A stretch of 45,525 nucleotides of DNA, taken from JAVBUZ01 sp031554725 (GTDB taxonomy: Bacteria > Bacillota > Clostridia > Lachnospirales > Lachnospiraceae). The notes beneath the pieces are model-generated. The model was not told where the DNA came from, searched no databases, and worked only from the letters and a program-made list of their open reading frames with translations. This document shows, in pieces, positions 8,824 through 16,906 of the stretch. How positions within the stretch are numbered: the first letter of the stretch is position 1; each line of letters begins with the position of its first letter. The position numbers and the translations under genes are program-made. The stretch is from the NCBI GenBank assembly GCA_031554725.1, contig JAVBUZ010000123.1, positions 1 to 45,525 on the forward strand, written 5' to 3'.

Positions 8824-10281
8824 CTACTCCTTATTGAATCCCACTAAAAACTGGGACTCTCCACCAGCCTTGGTTACCTGTGAAATATCTATGTTTAGCT
8901 CCCTTGCCAATATTTCCATTGTTTTAGGAGAGCAAAAACCCGCCTGACATCTTCCCATACCAGCTCTCGTTCTTCTTTTAACGCCATCCAAAGTGGTAGC
9001 TCCTAGAGGTCTATGAATTGCCGCTAAAATTTCACCCTCTGTAACCATTTCGCAACGGCATATGACATTTGCAAAGGACGGATCTTTTTCTAATAGAGCT
9101 GCTCTTTCCTGCGCCGATGCGGTTAGCATATTAGGAACCCCATGTCTTACCGCTATAAAAGCTTCCTTTTCCTTCAATGATACTAGCTTCTTTACTATTT
9201 CAGCCACATACTCACCAATTGCAGGTGCACAGGAAAGTCCCGGTGACTCGATCCCTGCTACATCAATAAAGCCCCTTGCATCCTCCACCTCACCAATAAT
9301 AAAATCACCCTTATCTTCATGTGCACGAAGCCCAGAAAAAGAAGTAATTACCTTTCTTGTCGGTAGATTTTTCACACTCCGTGCCCCTAATTCTAATGTT
9401 TTTTTAAGTCCATCCTGAGTAGTATTTGTACCTTCTTTATCTTCTATATTATCAGCTGTAGGACCCACTAAAATATTTCCATGTACGCTTGGAGTTACCA
9501 AAATCCCTTTGCCCATTTGAGATGGAAGCTGAAAAATAGTAGACTTCACAAGATTCCCAACCTCTCTATCTAGTAGACAGTATTCTCCTCTTCTAGGAGT
9601 GATTTTCATCTTCTTTTCACTTACCATATTATGAAGAACATCTGCATATACGCCTGCTGCATTTATTATAATAGGGCTTTCAAAATCGCCCTTGTTTGTT
9701 TCTATTTTATAAACAACGTCCTCTACTGTCACCATGGTAGCCTTGGCTACCTTTGAAATATTTTTTACTTCTGTATTTAAAAAGAATTCTACTCCATTTT
9801 CGTAAGCATTCTCTGCCAAAGCAATATTTAAGTTAAAAGGACATACAATGCCACCCGTAGGTGCATATAGTGCTGCTAAAACCTCATCACTTACATTTGG
9901 CTCCATTTTTCTTATTTCTTTAGGCTCTAAAATACGTATGCCTTTCATTCCATTTTGGATACCTCTTTGGTAAAGTTCTTCTAAAGCCCCTCTACCCTCT
10001 TCGTGAAACATTAAAACCAAAGAACCATTTCGCTTAAAAGGGAAGTCCAATTGCTTTGATAGCTCCTCCATTTTTTCATTACCAATTACATTTAGTTTTG
10101 CTTTTAGAGTACCTGGCATAGCATCGTAGCCCGCATGAACAATGCCACTATTTGCCTTAGAAGTTCCCTCACATATGTCAGAGGCTCTTTCTAACACTGC
10201 CACCTTTTGTTCATACCTAGATAGTTCTCTGGCAATTGCACTCCCAATTACACCTGCCCCAATAATAATCACGTCATACAT
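8824..10281 (-). CDS. glpA: GlpA-like FAD-dependent glycerol-3-phosphate dehydrogenase with BFD-type [2Fe-2S] domain
   Basis: Predicted to oxidise glycerol 3-phosphate to dihydroxyacetone phosphate. The 485 residues contain a DAO-type FAD domain beginning IIGAGVIGSAIARELSRYE, the substrate-region motif SGIVHAGYDAMPGTLKA, and LVGPTADN near residue 270. A C-terminal BFD-like [2Fe-2S] domain follows, with CRCEM and CQAGFC cysteines. This architecture is that of GlpA-type enzymes, distinct from aerobic GlpD. The ATG at 10281 has GGAAGG eight bases upstream. It heads the glycerol module, and an imperfect hairpin lies in the 105-base gap before it. The close alternative is a related 2-hydroxyacid dehydrogenase, but glpK three genes away favours glycerol 3-phosphate. 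Confidence 0.88.
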   Translation of the reverse strand: MYDVIIIGAGVIGSAIARELSRYEQKVAVLERASDICEGTSKANSGIVHAGYDAMPGTLKAKLNVIGNEKMEELSKQLDFPFKRNGSLVLMFHEEGRGALEELYQRGIQNGMKGIRILEPKEIRKMEPNVSDEVLAALYAPTGGIVCPFNLNIALAENAYENGVEFFLNTEVKNISKVAKATMVTVEDVVYKIETNKGDFESPIIINAAGVYADVLHNMVSEKKMKITPRRGEYCLLDREVGNLVKSTIFQLPSQMGKGILVTPSVHGNILVGPTADNIEDKEGTNTTQDGLKKTLELGARSVKNLPTRKVITSFSGLRAHEDKGDFIIGEVEDARGFIDVAGIESPGLSCAPAIGEYVAEIVKKLVSLKEKEAFIAVRHGVPNMLTASAQERAALLEKDPSFANVICRCEMVTEGEILAAIHRPLGATTLDGVKRRTRAGMGRCQAGFCSPKTMEILARELNIDISQVTKAGGESQFLVGFNKE

Positions 10282-10328
10282 ATTAAGTACCTTCCCTTTC
10301 TAACGCCTGCACAAATTATGTAAAAGAA

Positions 10329-10366
10329 GCCAAGCAGATAAATCCCTCTCGGTTTTCTCTCCTGGC
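10329..10366 (-). terminator. Imperfect stem-loop before the glycerol module
   Basis: Read on the minus strand, GCCAGGAG...CTGCTTGGC forms an imperfect hairpin closing on CC-GAGA-GG, followed by TTCTTTT (10322-10328). It may end transcription of the aldo/keto reductase gene. Only about 45 bases separate it from the glpA-like start, too few for a full promoter plus leader, so it could instead be an attenuator controlling the glycerol genes. The pairing has three mismatches and was worked out by eye. Confidence 0.4.
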
Positions 10367-10386
10367 CCTTTCTCTTACAATATTTA

Positions 10387-11415
10387 TTACATTACAATAC
10401 TCTGATCCAACACTACCCTTTGGTAATCCTCATAATTTTTCTTAAGTAGTCCGGGGGTGTCTAACCCATAAGGACACTTTTGTGCACACTTGCCACAGCT
10501 TAAGCAAGCCTCTATCTTTTTCATTTTTTCCTGCACCTGGCTTGTCAATTGAAGCTGTGCTGGTGAACGACGCAGAAGTAGTGACATTCTTGCACAGTTA
10601 TTAATCTCAATTCCCACAGGACAAGGCATACAATAGCCACATCCTCGGCAAAATTCACCACCAAGCTCCTGTCTATCTTTATCTATGACACCTTGAAGCT
10701 CTCCGCTTAACTGAGGAGGATTTTCTACGTAAGAAAGAAATTCTTCTAACTCGCTCTCTCTTTGCACGCCCCAAATCGGAAGCACATTATCAAACTGTGC
10801 TAGGTAAGCATAGGCGGCTGCAGAATTGGTGATAAGCCCTCCTGACAACGCCTTCATGGCAATGAAGCCCATTTTTGCTTCTTTACACATCTCAACAAGC
10901 TCTAATTCCTTTTCTGAGGCTAGGTAACAAAAAGGAAATTGTAGGGTTTCATACAAACCGCTTTCAATAGCTTCCTTCGCTACCGCTAGCCGATGGTTGG
11001 TAATGCCTATATGGTGAATCATTCCTTTTTCTTTGGCTTCAAGCATGGCTTCATAGACCCCTGTTCCATCTCCAGGCTTTGGGCAAAAAGCTGGGTTATG
11101 AAATTGGTATAAATCAATATAATCTGTTTGAAGGTTTTTTAAGGATGTTTCTAAGTCCTTCCAAAAATCATCTACGGTAATCGCTGCTGTTTTTGTAGCG
11201 ATATAGACCTTTTCTCGCATTCCTACAAAAGTATCCCCCATTTTTTCTTCACTATCCGTATAAAAACGCGCTGTATCAAAAAAACGAATGCCACCTTCAT
11301 ATGCTCTTAACAATAAGCCCTTGGCCGCCTCTCCCCCGATTCTTTGGATAGGCAAAGCGCCAAAGCCATTTTTATTTACCCTGATTCCAGTTTTTCCTAA
11401 GGTTACTAAAACCAT
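10387..11415 (-). CDS. Aldo/keto reductase with C-terminal ferredoxin-type 4Fe-4S domain
   Basis: An NAD(P)H-type aldo/keto reductase fold of 342 residues fused to an iron-sulphur tail. The catalytic region shows FFDTARFYTDSEEKMG (Asp and Tyr, near residue 46) and YIATKTA (Lys). The TIM barrel runs to about residue 240. The tail has CRGCGYCMPCP (near residue 257) and CLSCGKCAQKCPYG (near residue 305), each with the Cys spacing of a 4Fe-4S site. The family is common in anaerobes, where electrons may come from ferredoxin; the substrate is unknown. The ATG overlaps the last ten bases of the deacetylase gene, so the two are translationally coupled. Confidence 0.92.
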   Translation of the reverse strand: MVLVTLGKTGIRVNKNGFGALPIQRIGGEAAKGLLLRAYEGGIRFFDTARFYTDSEEKMGDTFVGMREKVYIATKTAAITVDDFWKDLETSLKNLQTDYIDLYQFHNPAFCPKPGDGTGVYEAMLEAKEKGMIHHIGITNHRLAVAKEAIESGLYETLQFPFCYLASEKELELVEMCKEAKMGFIAMKALSGGLITNSAAAYAYLAQFDNVLPIWGVQRESELEEFLSYVENPPQLSGELQGVIDKDRQELGGEFCRGCGYCMPCPVGIEINNCARMSLLLRRSPAQLQLTSQVQEKMKKIEACLSCGKCAQKCPYGLDTPGLLKKNYEDYQRVVLDQSIVM

Positions 11416-12200
11416 ACTAATGTACCACCTTTAATTTCCTTAACAACATCATTCACACTAATCCATGCACTTTGAGCACTTGGATTATAAACAAATTCAC
11501 CAGCAGCACCAAATTGCAGACTCTCACATACCTTCATATAATCCACAATTTCAATATTGGTTGCATACCAAATATCTTCTTTTCCACCTACATACTTGCA
11601 AAACTCTTCCATTAGTTCCCAGTTATTGTCATTGTCAAATTCATAGCTGTGTCCCCACACATACATGCATTTAAGGTATTGTGGCTTTTTAAATTCAACA
11701 AAGGTTTTTGCTAACTCCATCAATTTATGATTGTGATGGCAGGTCGCATTCCACTCTAATAAATCAGTAGGTAATTCAAAGCCCCCAGTTTCTGTTATCG
11801 TTCTTGCATAGGCAATACCTAACTGTGCAAATAGTTCCTTAATCTCCTGACTATAAGAGCCGTTTGGATATGCATGTCCTCTTACTGGATATCCTGTGAT
11901 TTTCTCTAATCCGATTCTATCCTCTAAAATTTCCTTTGCAACCTGCGTTAATGGGCATCTTGCTATCGTAGGATGAGTCATCGTATGAGTTGCAATCTCA
12001 TGCCCCTCATATAGTGCTTTAATTTCATCTTCATTGATTCTTTCTGGCTGATGTAAAAGACCATAATTTATATTAAAACTTCCCTTAATTCCATATTGGT
12101 TAAAAATAGAAACAAGCCTTTTATCTGCATGCTTACCGTCATCATAACTCATTGTTAGTGCTTTTGCTTTTCCACCTGGAAAACAGTTGTAAATTTTCAT
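11406..12200 (-). CDS. Polysaccharide deacetylase (NodB-homology) family protein
   Basis: A 264-residue carbohydrate esterase 4-type protein. The metal-site motifs are MSYDDGKHAD (catalytic Asp pair, near residue 18) and HTMTHPTIA (His-x3-His, near residue 75), and RGHAYPNGSY follows near residue 107. There is no signal peptide, so it is predicted to be cytoplasmic. That is unusual for peptidoglycan deacetylases and fits a small-molecule or intracellular sugar amide substrate. The start ATG at 12200 has AAGGAG ten bases upstream and a good promoter 40 bases further. It is the first gene of a two-gene unit with the ferredoxin-type aldo/keto reductase. Confidence 0.88.
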   Translation of the reverse strand: MKIYNCFPGGKAKALTMSYDDGKHADKRLVSIFNQYGIKGSFNINYGLLHQPERINEDEIKALYEGHEIATHTMTHPTIARCPLTQVAKEILEDRIGLEKITGYPVRGHAYPNGSYSQEIKELFAQLGIAYARTITETGGFELPTDLLEWNATCHHNHKLMELAKTFVEFKKPQYLKCMYVWGHSYEFDNDNNWELMEEFCKYVGGKEDIWYATNIEIVDYMKVCESLQFGAAGEFVYNPSAQSAWISVNDVVKEIKGGTLVWF

Positions 12201-12239
12201 ATCTTAAACTTGCTCCTTATGTAATTTCTCTTATGATTA

Positions 12240-12268
12240 ATCATAGTACATTCTTTTCACAAAAACAA
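12240..12268 (-). promoter_or_regulatory. Sigma-A-type promoter for the deacetylase operon
   Basis: On the minus strand TTGTTT (12263-12268) and TATGAT (12240-12245) are separated by 17 bases. A perfect 14-base palindrome, TATGATTAATCATA (12232-12245), covers the -10 box and could be a repressor site. Confidence 0.6.
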
Positions 12269-12349
12269 GAGACAGCACATTAACTTTTTTATCGTGCAAA
12301 AGATTTTATTTTATTCATAAAACTTTAATGTTTCGTGGGACTTTTCATA

Positions 12350-12378
12350 TTGTTTCTCCACCCAACCTATTGTAAAAT
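12350..12378 (+). promoter_or_regulatory. Sigma-A-type promoter for hflKC
   Basis: TTGTTT (12350-12355) and TAAAAT (12373-12378) are spaced by 17 bases, about 60 bases before the hflK start. It diverges from the deacetylase promoter. The rest of the 12201-12438 gap holds nothing else I recognise. Confidence 0.5.
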
Positions 12379-12438
12379 GGGGTTAACGTAAATTTGGAAC
12401 CCACGTTCCACACAAAAAGCAAAGAGGGTATGTATATT

Positions 12439-13437
12439 ATGAATGATTCTATGAGAAACAAGAAAAATGGATTTGAGACCGCGGGGCCTGGCTCCTCATT
12501 TCCATCCAATACAACAATTGGAAAAATTACTGTAGGGACAATCGTTGCCATTATTGCTCTTATTTTTATATTTGGTTCAACCTATCAGATTCGCGAACAA
12601 GAGCAAGCAGTTCTTATTACCTTTGGTCAGGCAAAGGCCGTAACAGATTCCGGACTCCACTTTAAAATTCCAATTCTACAAACAGTAAAGAAAGTAAACA
12701 CCACCATCCAAGGTTTCGCCATTGGCTATAACAAAGAAACAGGCGCTACCTACGAGGATGAATCTTTAATGATTACTAGCGATTACAACTTCGTTAATGT
12801 GGATTTCTTCGTTGAATATCGTTATTCTGACCCTGTAAAAGCTGTATATGCTTCCAAACAACCTGTAGACATCTTAAAAAATATTAGCATGAGCTGCATT
12901 CGTAACGTTATTGGTAGCTATCCAGTTGATGATGTTCTTACCACCGGTAAAAATGAAATTCAGGCAACTATCAAAGCCATGATATTAGAGAAGCTCGAAG
13001 AACAGGATTTAGGAATACAATTAGTGAATATTACCATTCAGGACTCCGAACCACCAACAGATCAGGTTATGGAAGCCTTTAAAGCAGTAGAAACAGCAAA
13101 ACAAGGAAAAGAAACTTCCTTAAACAATGCTAACAAATACCGTAACGAGCAAATTCCACAGGCCGAGGCAAAGGCTGATGCTATAATTAAAGCTGCTGAA
13201 GCTGAAAAGACCCAGCGAGTTAACGAAGCAACTGCTCAAGTAGCTCGTTTTAATGCCACCTATGAGGAATACATAAAAAATCCAGAAATAACCAAACAGC
13301 GTATGTTTTATGAAGCTATGGAAGAGATTCTTCCCGGTTTAAAGGTTGTGATTGAAAGTCCAAGCGGCAACGTACAGACCTTCTATCCTTTAGATTCCTT
13401 TACAAATACTAACACTACACAAAATAGCGCCCAGTAA
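12439..13437 (+). CDS. hflK: HflK, SPFH/prohibitin-domain membrane protein
   Basis: A bitopic membrane protein that normally assembles with HflC around the FtsH protease and modulates it. Residues 1-27 are cytoplasmic, a single transmembrane helix follows (GKITVGTIVAIIALIFIFG), then the SPFH domain beginning REQEQAVLITFGQA. A long Ala/Glu-rich coiled region follows (KAVETAKQGKETSLNNANKY onward). The 332 residues match the family. I chose the ATG at 12439 because AGAGGG lies ten bases before it; in-frame TTG 12394 and ATG 12430 are worse placed. hflC follows 24 bases later. FtsH is encoded separately at 40478-42658. Confidence 0.93.
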   Translation: MNDSMRNKKNGFETAGPGSSFPSNTTIGKITVGTIVAIIALIFIFGSTYQIREQEQAVLITFGQAKAVTDSGLHFKIPILQTVKKVNTTIQGFAIGYNKETGATYEDESLMITSDYNFVNVDFFVEYRYSDPVKAVYASKQPVDILKNISMSCIRNVIGSYPVDDVLTTGKNEIQATIKAMILEKLEEQDLGIQLVNITIQDSEPPTDQVMEAFKAVETAKQGKETSLNNANKYRNEQIPQAEAKADAIIKAAEAEKTQRVNEATAQVARFNATYEEYIKNPEITKQRMFYEAMEEILPGLKVVIESPSGNVQTFYPLDSFTNTNTTQNSAQ

Positions 13438-13461
13438 AACATAGAAAATAGGAGATATTAT

Positions 13462-14325
13462 ATGAAATCTATTAGAAAAGCTGTATTAATCGTGGTGGTT
13501 GCTGCCCTTGTTATTTTAGGCGCCTCCAGCATTGTTATCACAAATGAAAATGAATATAGTTTAGTTAGACAATTTGGTAAAATCGACCACGTTATCACCG
13601 AAGCTGGTATTAGCTTTAAGGTTCCATTTGTACAAAGCGTAGATACCCTGCCAAAACAAACCTTACTTTATGACCTATCTACCTCTGATGTAATTACTAG
13701 TGATAAAAAGACCATGATTACAGATAGTTATGTTCTTTGGGTTATTACAGATCCATTAAGATTTGCACAAACACTAAACTGCTCTTTGGCCAATGCAGAA
13801 AGCCGTTTAGATACGATTGTTTATAACTCAACAAAGAACGTTATCAGTAGTATGAAGCAAGAAGATGTTATTAGCGGCAGGGACGGCGAATTATCCGCTG
13901 CAGTAATTAATAACATTGGAAAATCACTATAACAATATGGTATGAAGCTATTAACCTTTGAAACCAAGCATTTAGATTTACCTAGTGATAACAAAGCTGC
14001 TGTATACGAGCGTATGATTTCTGAACGTGACAACATTGCTGCTACTTATATTGCAGAAGGTAATTCCGAGGCACAGATTATCAAAAATAGTACCGACAAA
14101 GAAGTAACTGTTATGCTTTCTGAGGCAAATAAGCAAGCGGAAATTTTAGTAGCCGAGGGCGAGGCAGAATACATGAAAATTCTTTCAGACGCTTATGCAG
14201 ATTCTTCTCGTACAGAGTTTTACTCCTTTGTTAGAAGCCTAGATGCCTTAAAAACTTCCATGGTTGGTAATAACAAAACAATTATTCTCTCACCAGACTC
14301 ACCAATTGCTAGAATTTTTTATTAA
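13462..14325 (+). pseudogene. hflC: hflC interrupted by an in-frame TAA stop
   Basis: The frame starts at ATG 13462 (AGGAG site), encodes a membrane anchor (KAVLIVVVAALVILGASS) and an SPFH domain, and stops at TAA 13930-13932 after 156 residues. The next codon (CAA, 13933) continues the same frame without any shift to a second stop at 14325. The downstream part encodes the typical HflC second half: YGMKLLTFETKHLDLPSDNK, AVYERMISER and a coiled C-terminus. Removing the stop gives a full HflC-like protein of about 287 residues. One base change (for example GAA to TAA) would explain it. ATG 13942 has no good ribosome binding site, so a split gene with reinitiation is unlikely. Stop read-through or a sequencing error remain possible. 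Confidence 0.8.
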
Positions 14326-14351
14326 ACAACAAATATAGATGATATAAAAGG

Positions 14352-14393
14352 AACCATTGTTACACAGTTAATTCTATGTAACAATGGTTTTTT
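14352..14393 (+). terminator. Intrinsic terminator between converging hflC and TIR operon
   Basis: AACCATTGTTACA pairs perfectly with TGTAACAATGGTT over 13 base pairs, followed by a T-run on the plus strand. The minus strand has a shorter T-run (CCTTTTA), so it may serve both converging transcripts. Confidence 0.85.
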
Positions 14394-14395
14394 CA

Positions 14396-16150
14396 TCAGA
14401 TATCTTTCCCATATTGTTTTCTTATCTGTCTAGTCTGCTCATATAATTCTATCAGTTCCTTTTTTATCTGTTCCTTCTTATTAAATCGTATCAAACTGAT
14501 GTCTTTATAACTACTCTGTAGTTGAAATATCTTCTCATTCAATGGTTCAATAATACTCTTATATTCTTGTTCAATCTGCTTCCTTTCTTCCTCTTTTCTT
14601 TGTTTTTCTTTCTCTTTCTCTATGCGAGTTTCCTCTGCCTTTCTACGAGCTTCTTTTGCTGCCTCTTCTAACGTTCTACGCTCCTCCTCCGCCTTTCTAC
14701 AAGCCTCTTCTGCTCGTTGATAAGCCTCTTCTGCTTTTCTTGTAGATTCTTCTGCCAAATATTCTGGGCAAGTTACCCCATATTCTAAGTTAATTAGATT
14801 TCCTATACTCTCTAATAAATCAGCGGCTTTCAAAAAATCTTTTTCTGTTTTTCCCTCTTCCATAAGACTTAGCGCTTCCCGATAAATTTTATCTTTCTTT
14901 TCCTTCTCTAGCTTTTGGATAATTAAGCAATTATAGTTTTCCAGCATCCCTCTGTAATTATCATCTGCAAAACGAATAGCTCTTTGATAATCCAAATATT
15001 CGTCTATCGGTTTTGAGCAAAGTAGAATCTCTTCTGCATGGCGTATTCTTAGTGTTACTAATAATTTTCCAAAATATGCTTGTGCATTCTTTGGCTCTAA
15101 GTCTAATGCTCTATCATAATAGTTTCCTGCCTCTTGAAAGTCTCCATCCTCTAAAAAAATACTTGCTCTCTCTATTAACTGCGATACACCTGGTGTCAAC
15201 CGCATCACATCTATTTTCCCCTGCAAATTGTTTTCAGTTTCTACAGGCTTATTTGATGTCAGCACCTTTTTAATTCCTCTTATCAGATCTTGCATAAATC
15301 CAATTTTGGACATATCTTGGCTCTGAAGCATCGATAACGCTTCCGGCAAATCATATGCATCCATATCACAGTAGCAAGGAATCAATAATTTATCCTTATC
15401 TCTTTTACATAATGCCAAATATCGGCTCCATTCATTTTTAACCCAAGCAGCCTTAAAATACTCCTGTTTTGTTCCAATAACCACCATTATCTTTGCGCTA
15501 TGTAGAGCTGCATATATATAGGGTTCATATTCTTCTCCAAGCTTTTCCTCTAAAGTAATTCGTGAAAAGAACACTCTATATCCTTCGCTTGTCAATTGAT
15601 AGTAAACATCTTGTGCCATCGCACTATCCTTTGTGCGCGTCCCACTATCACTTGTTTCTTTATAGCAAATAAAAACATCATATGGCTCTTCCTTTGATGA
15701 AATAGAAAGTATATCTTTCTGAATCTCCGCAATACGTTTTGCCTCTGATTCATATAGATTCTTCGTATACATATCTTCTGCATTTTCAATTGCTGCCAGA
15801 TAATCTGCATCTATCAAAATAGAATCTCTATGTACTCGATGGCAAGTCGGAATACGCTCATGTGTCGGCAAATCTTCCACATATTCTATACCATACTTTG
15901 ATAGCACAAGTCCCCAATGCGCCTCTGCTGATGATGCATCTATATTCAAAATACTTTCATACGCTATAACAGCCTTATCAAAATCATTTTGGCGTCGAAA
16001 ATGATTGGCACGATTAAATAAGTTTGCAACCTGCTCATCTGATGCTTTAGGTAAGGTCATCGTACTACCACAGTGGTCACAAGTTCCATATGTTTGATTG
16101 GTGGTTACTTCAATATCTCCGCCACACATTTTGCATTTTAAGACTGCCAT
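14396..16150 (-). CDS. TIR-domain protein with N-terminal zinc ribbon, TPR repeats and coiled-coil tail
   Basis: 584 residues. An N-terminal zinc ribbon has C6, C9, C24 and C27. A TPR-like helical part covers about 40-150, then a TIR domain from about 156 (PYDVFICYKET) to 300. WVKNEW carries Glu240 at the place where catalytic TIR domains such as SARM1 have the NAD-cleaving Glu. Further TPR-like repeats lie near 320-450, and an Arg/Glu/Ala-rich coiled coil covers about 470-560. Family knowledge suggests NADase or signalling activity; this is not shown here. It is the last gene of an operon with an SPFH protein, a membrane protein and a TIR paralogue. The start ATG has AGGAGG seven bases upstream. 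Unlike its paralogue, it has no membrane segment. Confidence 0.88.
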   Translation of the reverse strand: MAVLKCKMCGGDIEVTTNQTYGTCDHCGSTMTLPKASDEQVANLFNRANHFRRQNDFDKAVIAYESILNIDASSAEAHWGLVLSKYGIEYVEDLPTHERIPTCHRVHRDSILIDADYLAAIENAEDMYTKNLYESEAKRIAEIQKDILSISSKEEPYDVFICYKETSDSGTRTKDSAMAQDVYYQLTSEGYRVFFSRITLEEKLGEEYEPYIYAALHSAKIMVVIGTKQEYFKAAWVKNEWSRYLALCKRDKDKLLIPCYCDMDAYDLPEALSMLQSQDMSKIGFMQDLIRGIKKVLTSNKPVETENNLQGKIDVMRLTPGVSQLIERASIFLEDGDFQEAGNYYDRALDLEPKNAQAYFGKLLVTLRIRHAEEILLCSKPIDEYLDYQRAIRFADDNYRGMLENYNCLIIQKLEKEKKDKIYREALSLMEEGKTEKDFLKAADLLESIGNLINLEYGVTCPEYLAEESTRKAEEAYQRAEEACRKAEEERRTLEEAAKEARRKAEETRIEKEKEKQRKEEERKQIEQEYKSIIEPLNEKIFQLQSSYKDISLIRFNKKEQIKKELIELYEQTRQIRKQYGKDI

Positions 16151-16185
16151 ATTAATGCCTCCTGAATATCTTTATCCGTTTCTAA

Positions 16186-16875
16186 TTACTTTAAAAGCTT
16201 ACATTTGCGATTACGGTCTGCTATCAATTTCTGTATCTCATCACACATGCTCTTGGCTTTTACATGGTCAGCTTGCTCTACAAATTCTACCAATTCAGCC
16301 ACCTTAATTTCTATGTCATTCTCAATAGACGCAAGTTGGAAGCTACTCATCGGATCACTGTACTTTAATGCATTCACCAAATCCTTCAACGACCTTTTTA
16401 TCTCTTCATCTGTAGCTCTATCCACCATGCCTTCTGTTTCTGCCTGCAAAGATTTTATAAAGAAAACTTTTTGTTCTATTTTTTCATCAATACGTTCAAC
16501 TTCTTCTTTGCTAAGATTTACAGCAACTAACCCGATTAGGCAAGCCCCTAAAAGCACTACATTTAGTATTATTCCAAATTGAAATGGAATAAATGTCAAT
16601 AATATTTCTAACATTCCTAATACTAGTTGCAGTACCATATAGCTCCATGCTAATGAAATTAATGGCCATCCATAAACCTTACTTCTAAGGTTCTCTCTTC
16701 CCAAGGAATAAAAGCTCACACACGCTGTCAACACTATTGCCAACATGGTAAATCCATATCCCGTCCAAAATGTAGCACCTTTGCTAAAAGGTAGTAAAAA
16801 AGCAATTACATTATACACAACTAGAACAATGAGTACCGCAACTATTAAGATTCCTTTATTTTTTATGATTTTCAT
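16186..16875 (-). CDS. Small membrane protein with cytoplasmic helical tail, TIR-SPFH operon
   Basis: I do not recognise a named family. The 229 residues have four hydrophobic helices in the first 125: ILIVAVLIVLVVYNVIAFLL, a second around FTMLAIVLTACVSFYSL, a third around ISLAWSYMVLQLVLGMLEIL, and a fourth around IILNVVLLGACLIGLVAVNL. A charged helical tail of about 100 residues follows (SKEEVERIDEKIEQK onward), ending in a Lys/Arg-rich stretch. I chose the ATG at 16875 because GGGAG lies nine bases upstream; an in-frame ATG at 16899 would overlap that site. It sits between the SPFH gene (31 bases from that gene's stop) and the second TIR gene, so it is probably a membrane partner or anchor in the same system. 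Confidence 0.75.
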   Translation of the reverse strand: MKIIKNKGILIVAVLIVLVVYNVIAFLLPFSKGATFWTGYGFTMLAIVLTACVSFYSLGRENLRSKVYGWPLISLAWSYMVLQLVLGMLEILLTFIPFQFGIILNVVLLGACLIGLVAVNLSKEEVERIDEKIEQKVFFIKSLQAETEGMVDRATDEEIKRSLKDLVNALKYSDPMSSFQLASIENDIEIKVAELVEFVEQADHVKAKSMCDEIQKLIADRNRKCKLLK

Positions 16876-16906
16876 GTTTGCATTCTCCCTATTAAACATT
16901 TGTCTC

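Noticed and set aside
9062..9418. A 118-codon plus-strand frame opposite the GlpA-like gene
   Set aside because: It is antisense to a well-supported gene, and its composition and lack of a ribosome binding site mark it as a shadow.
13942..14325. Independent small gene in the second half of hflC
   Set aside because: It is in the same frame as the first half, has no good ribosome binding site before its ATG, and its sequence is the expected HflC C-terminal half. I treat both halves as one broken gene.
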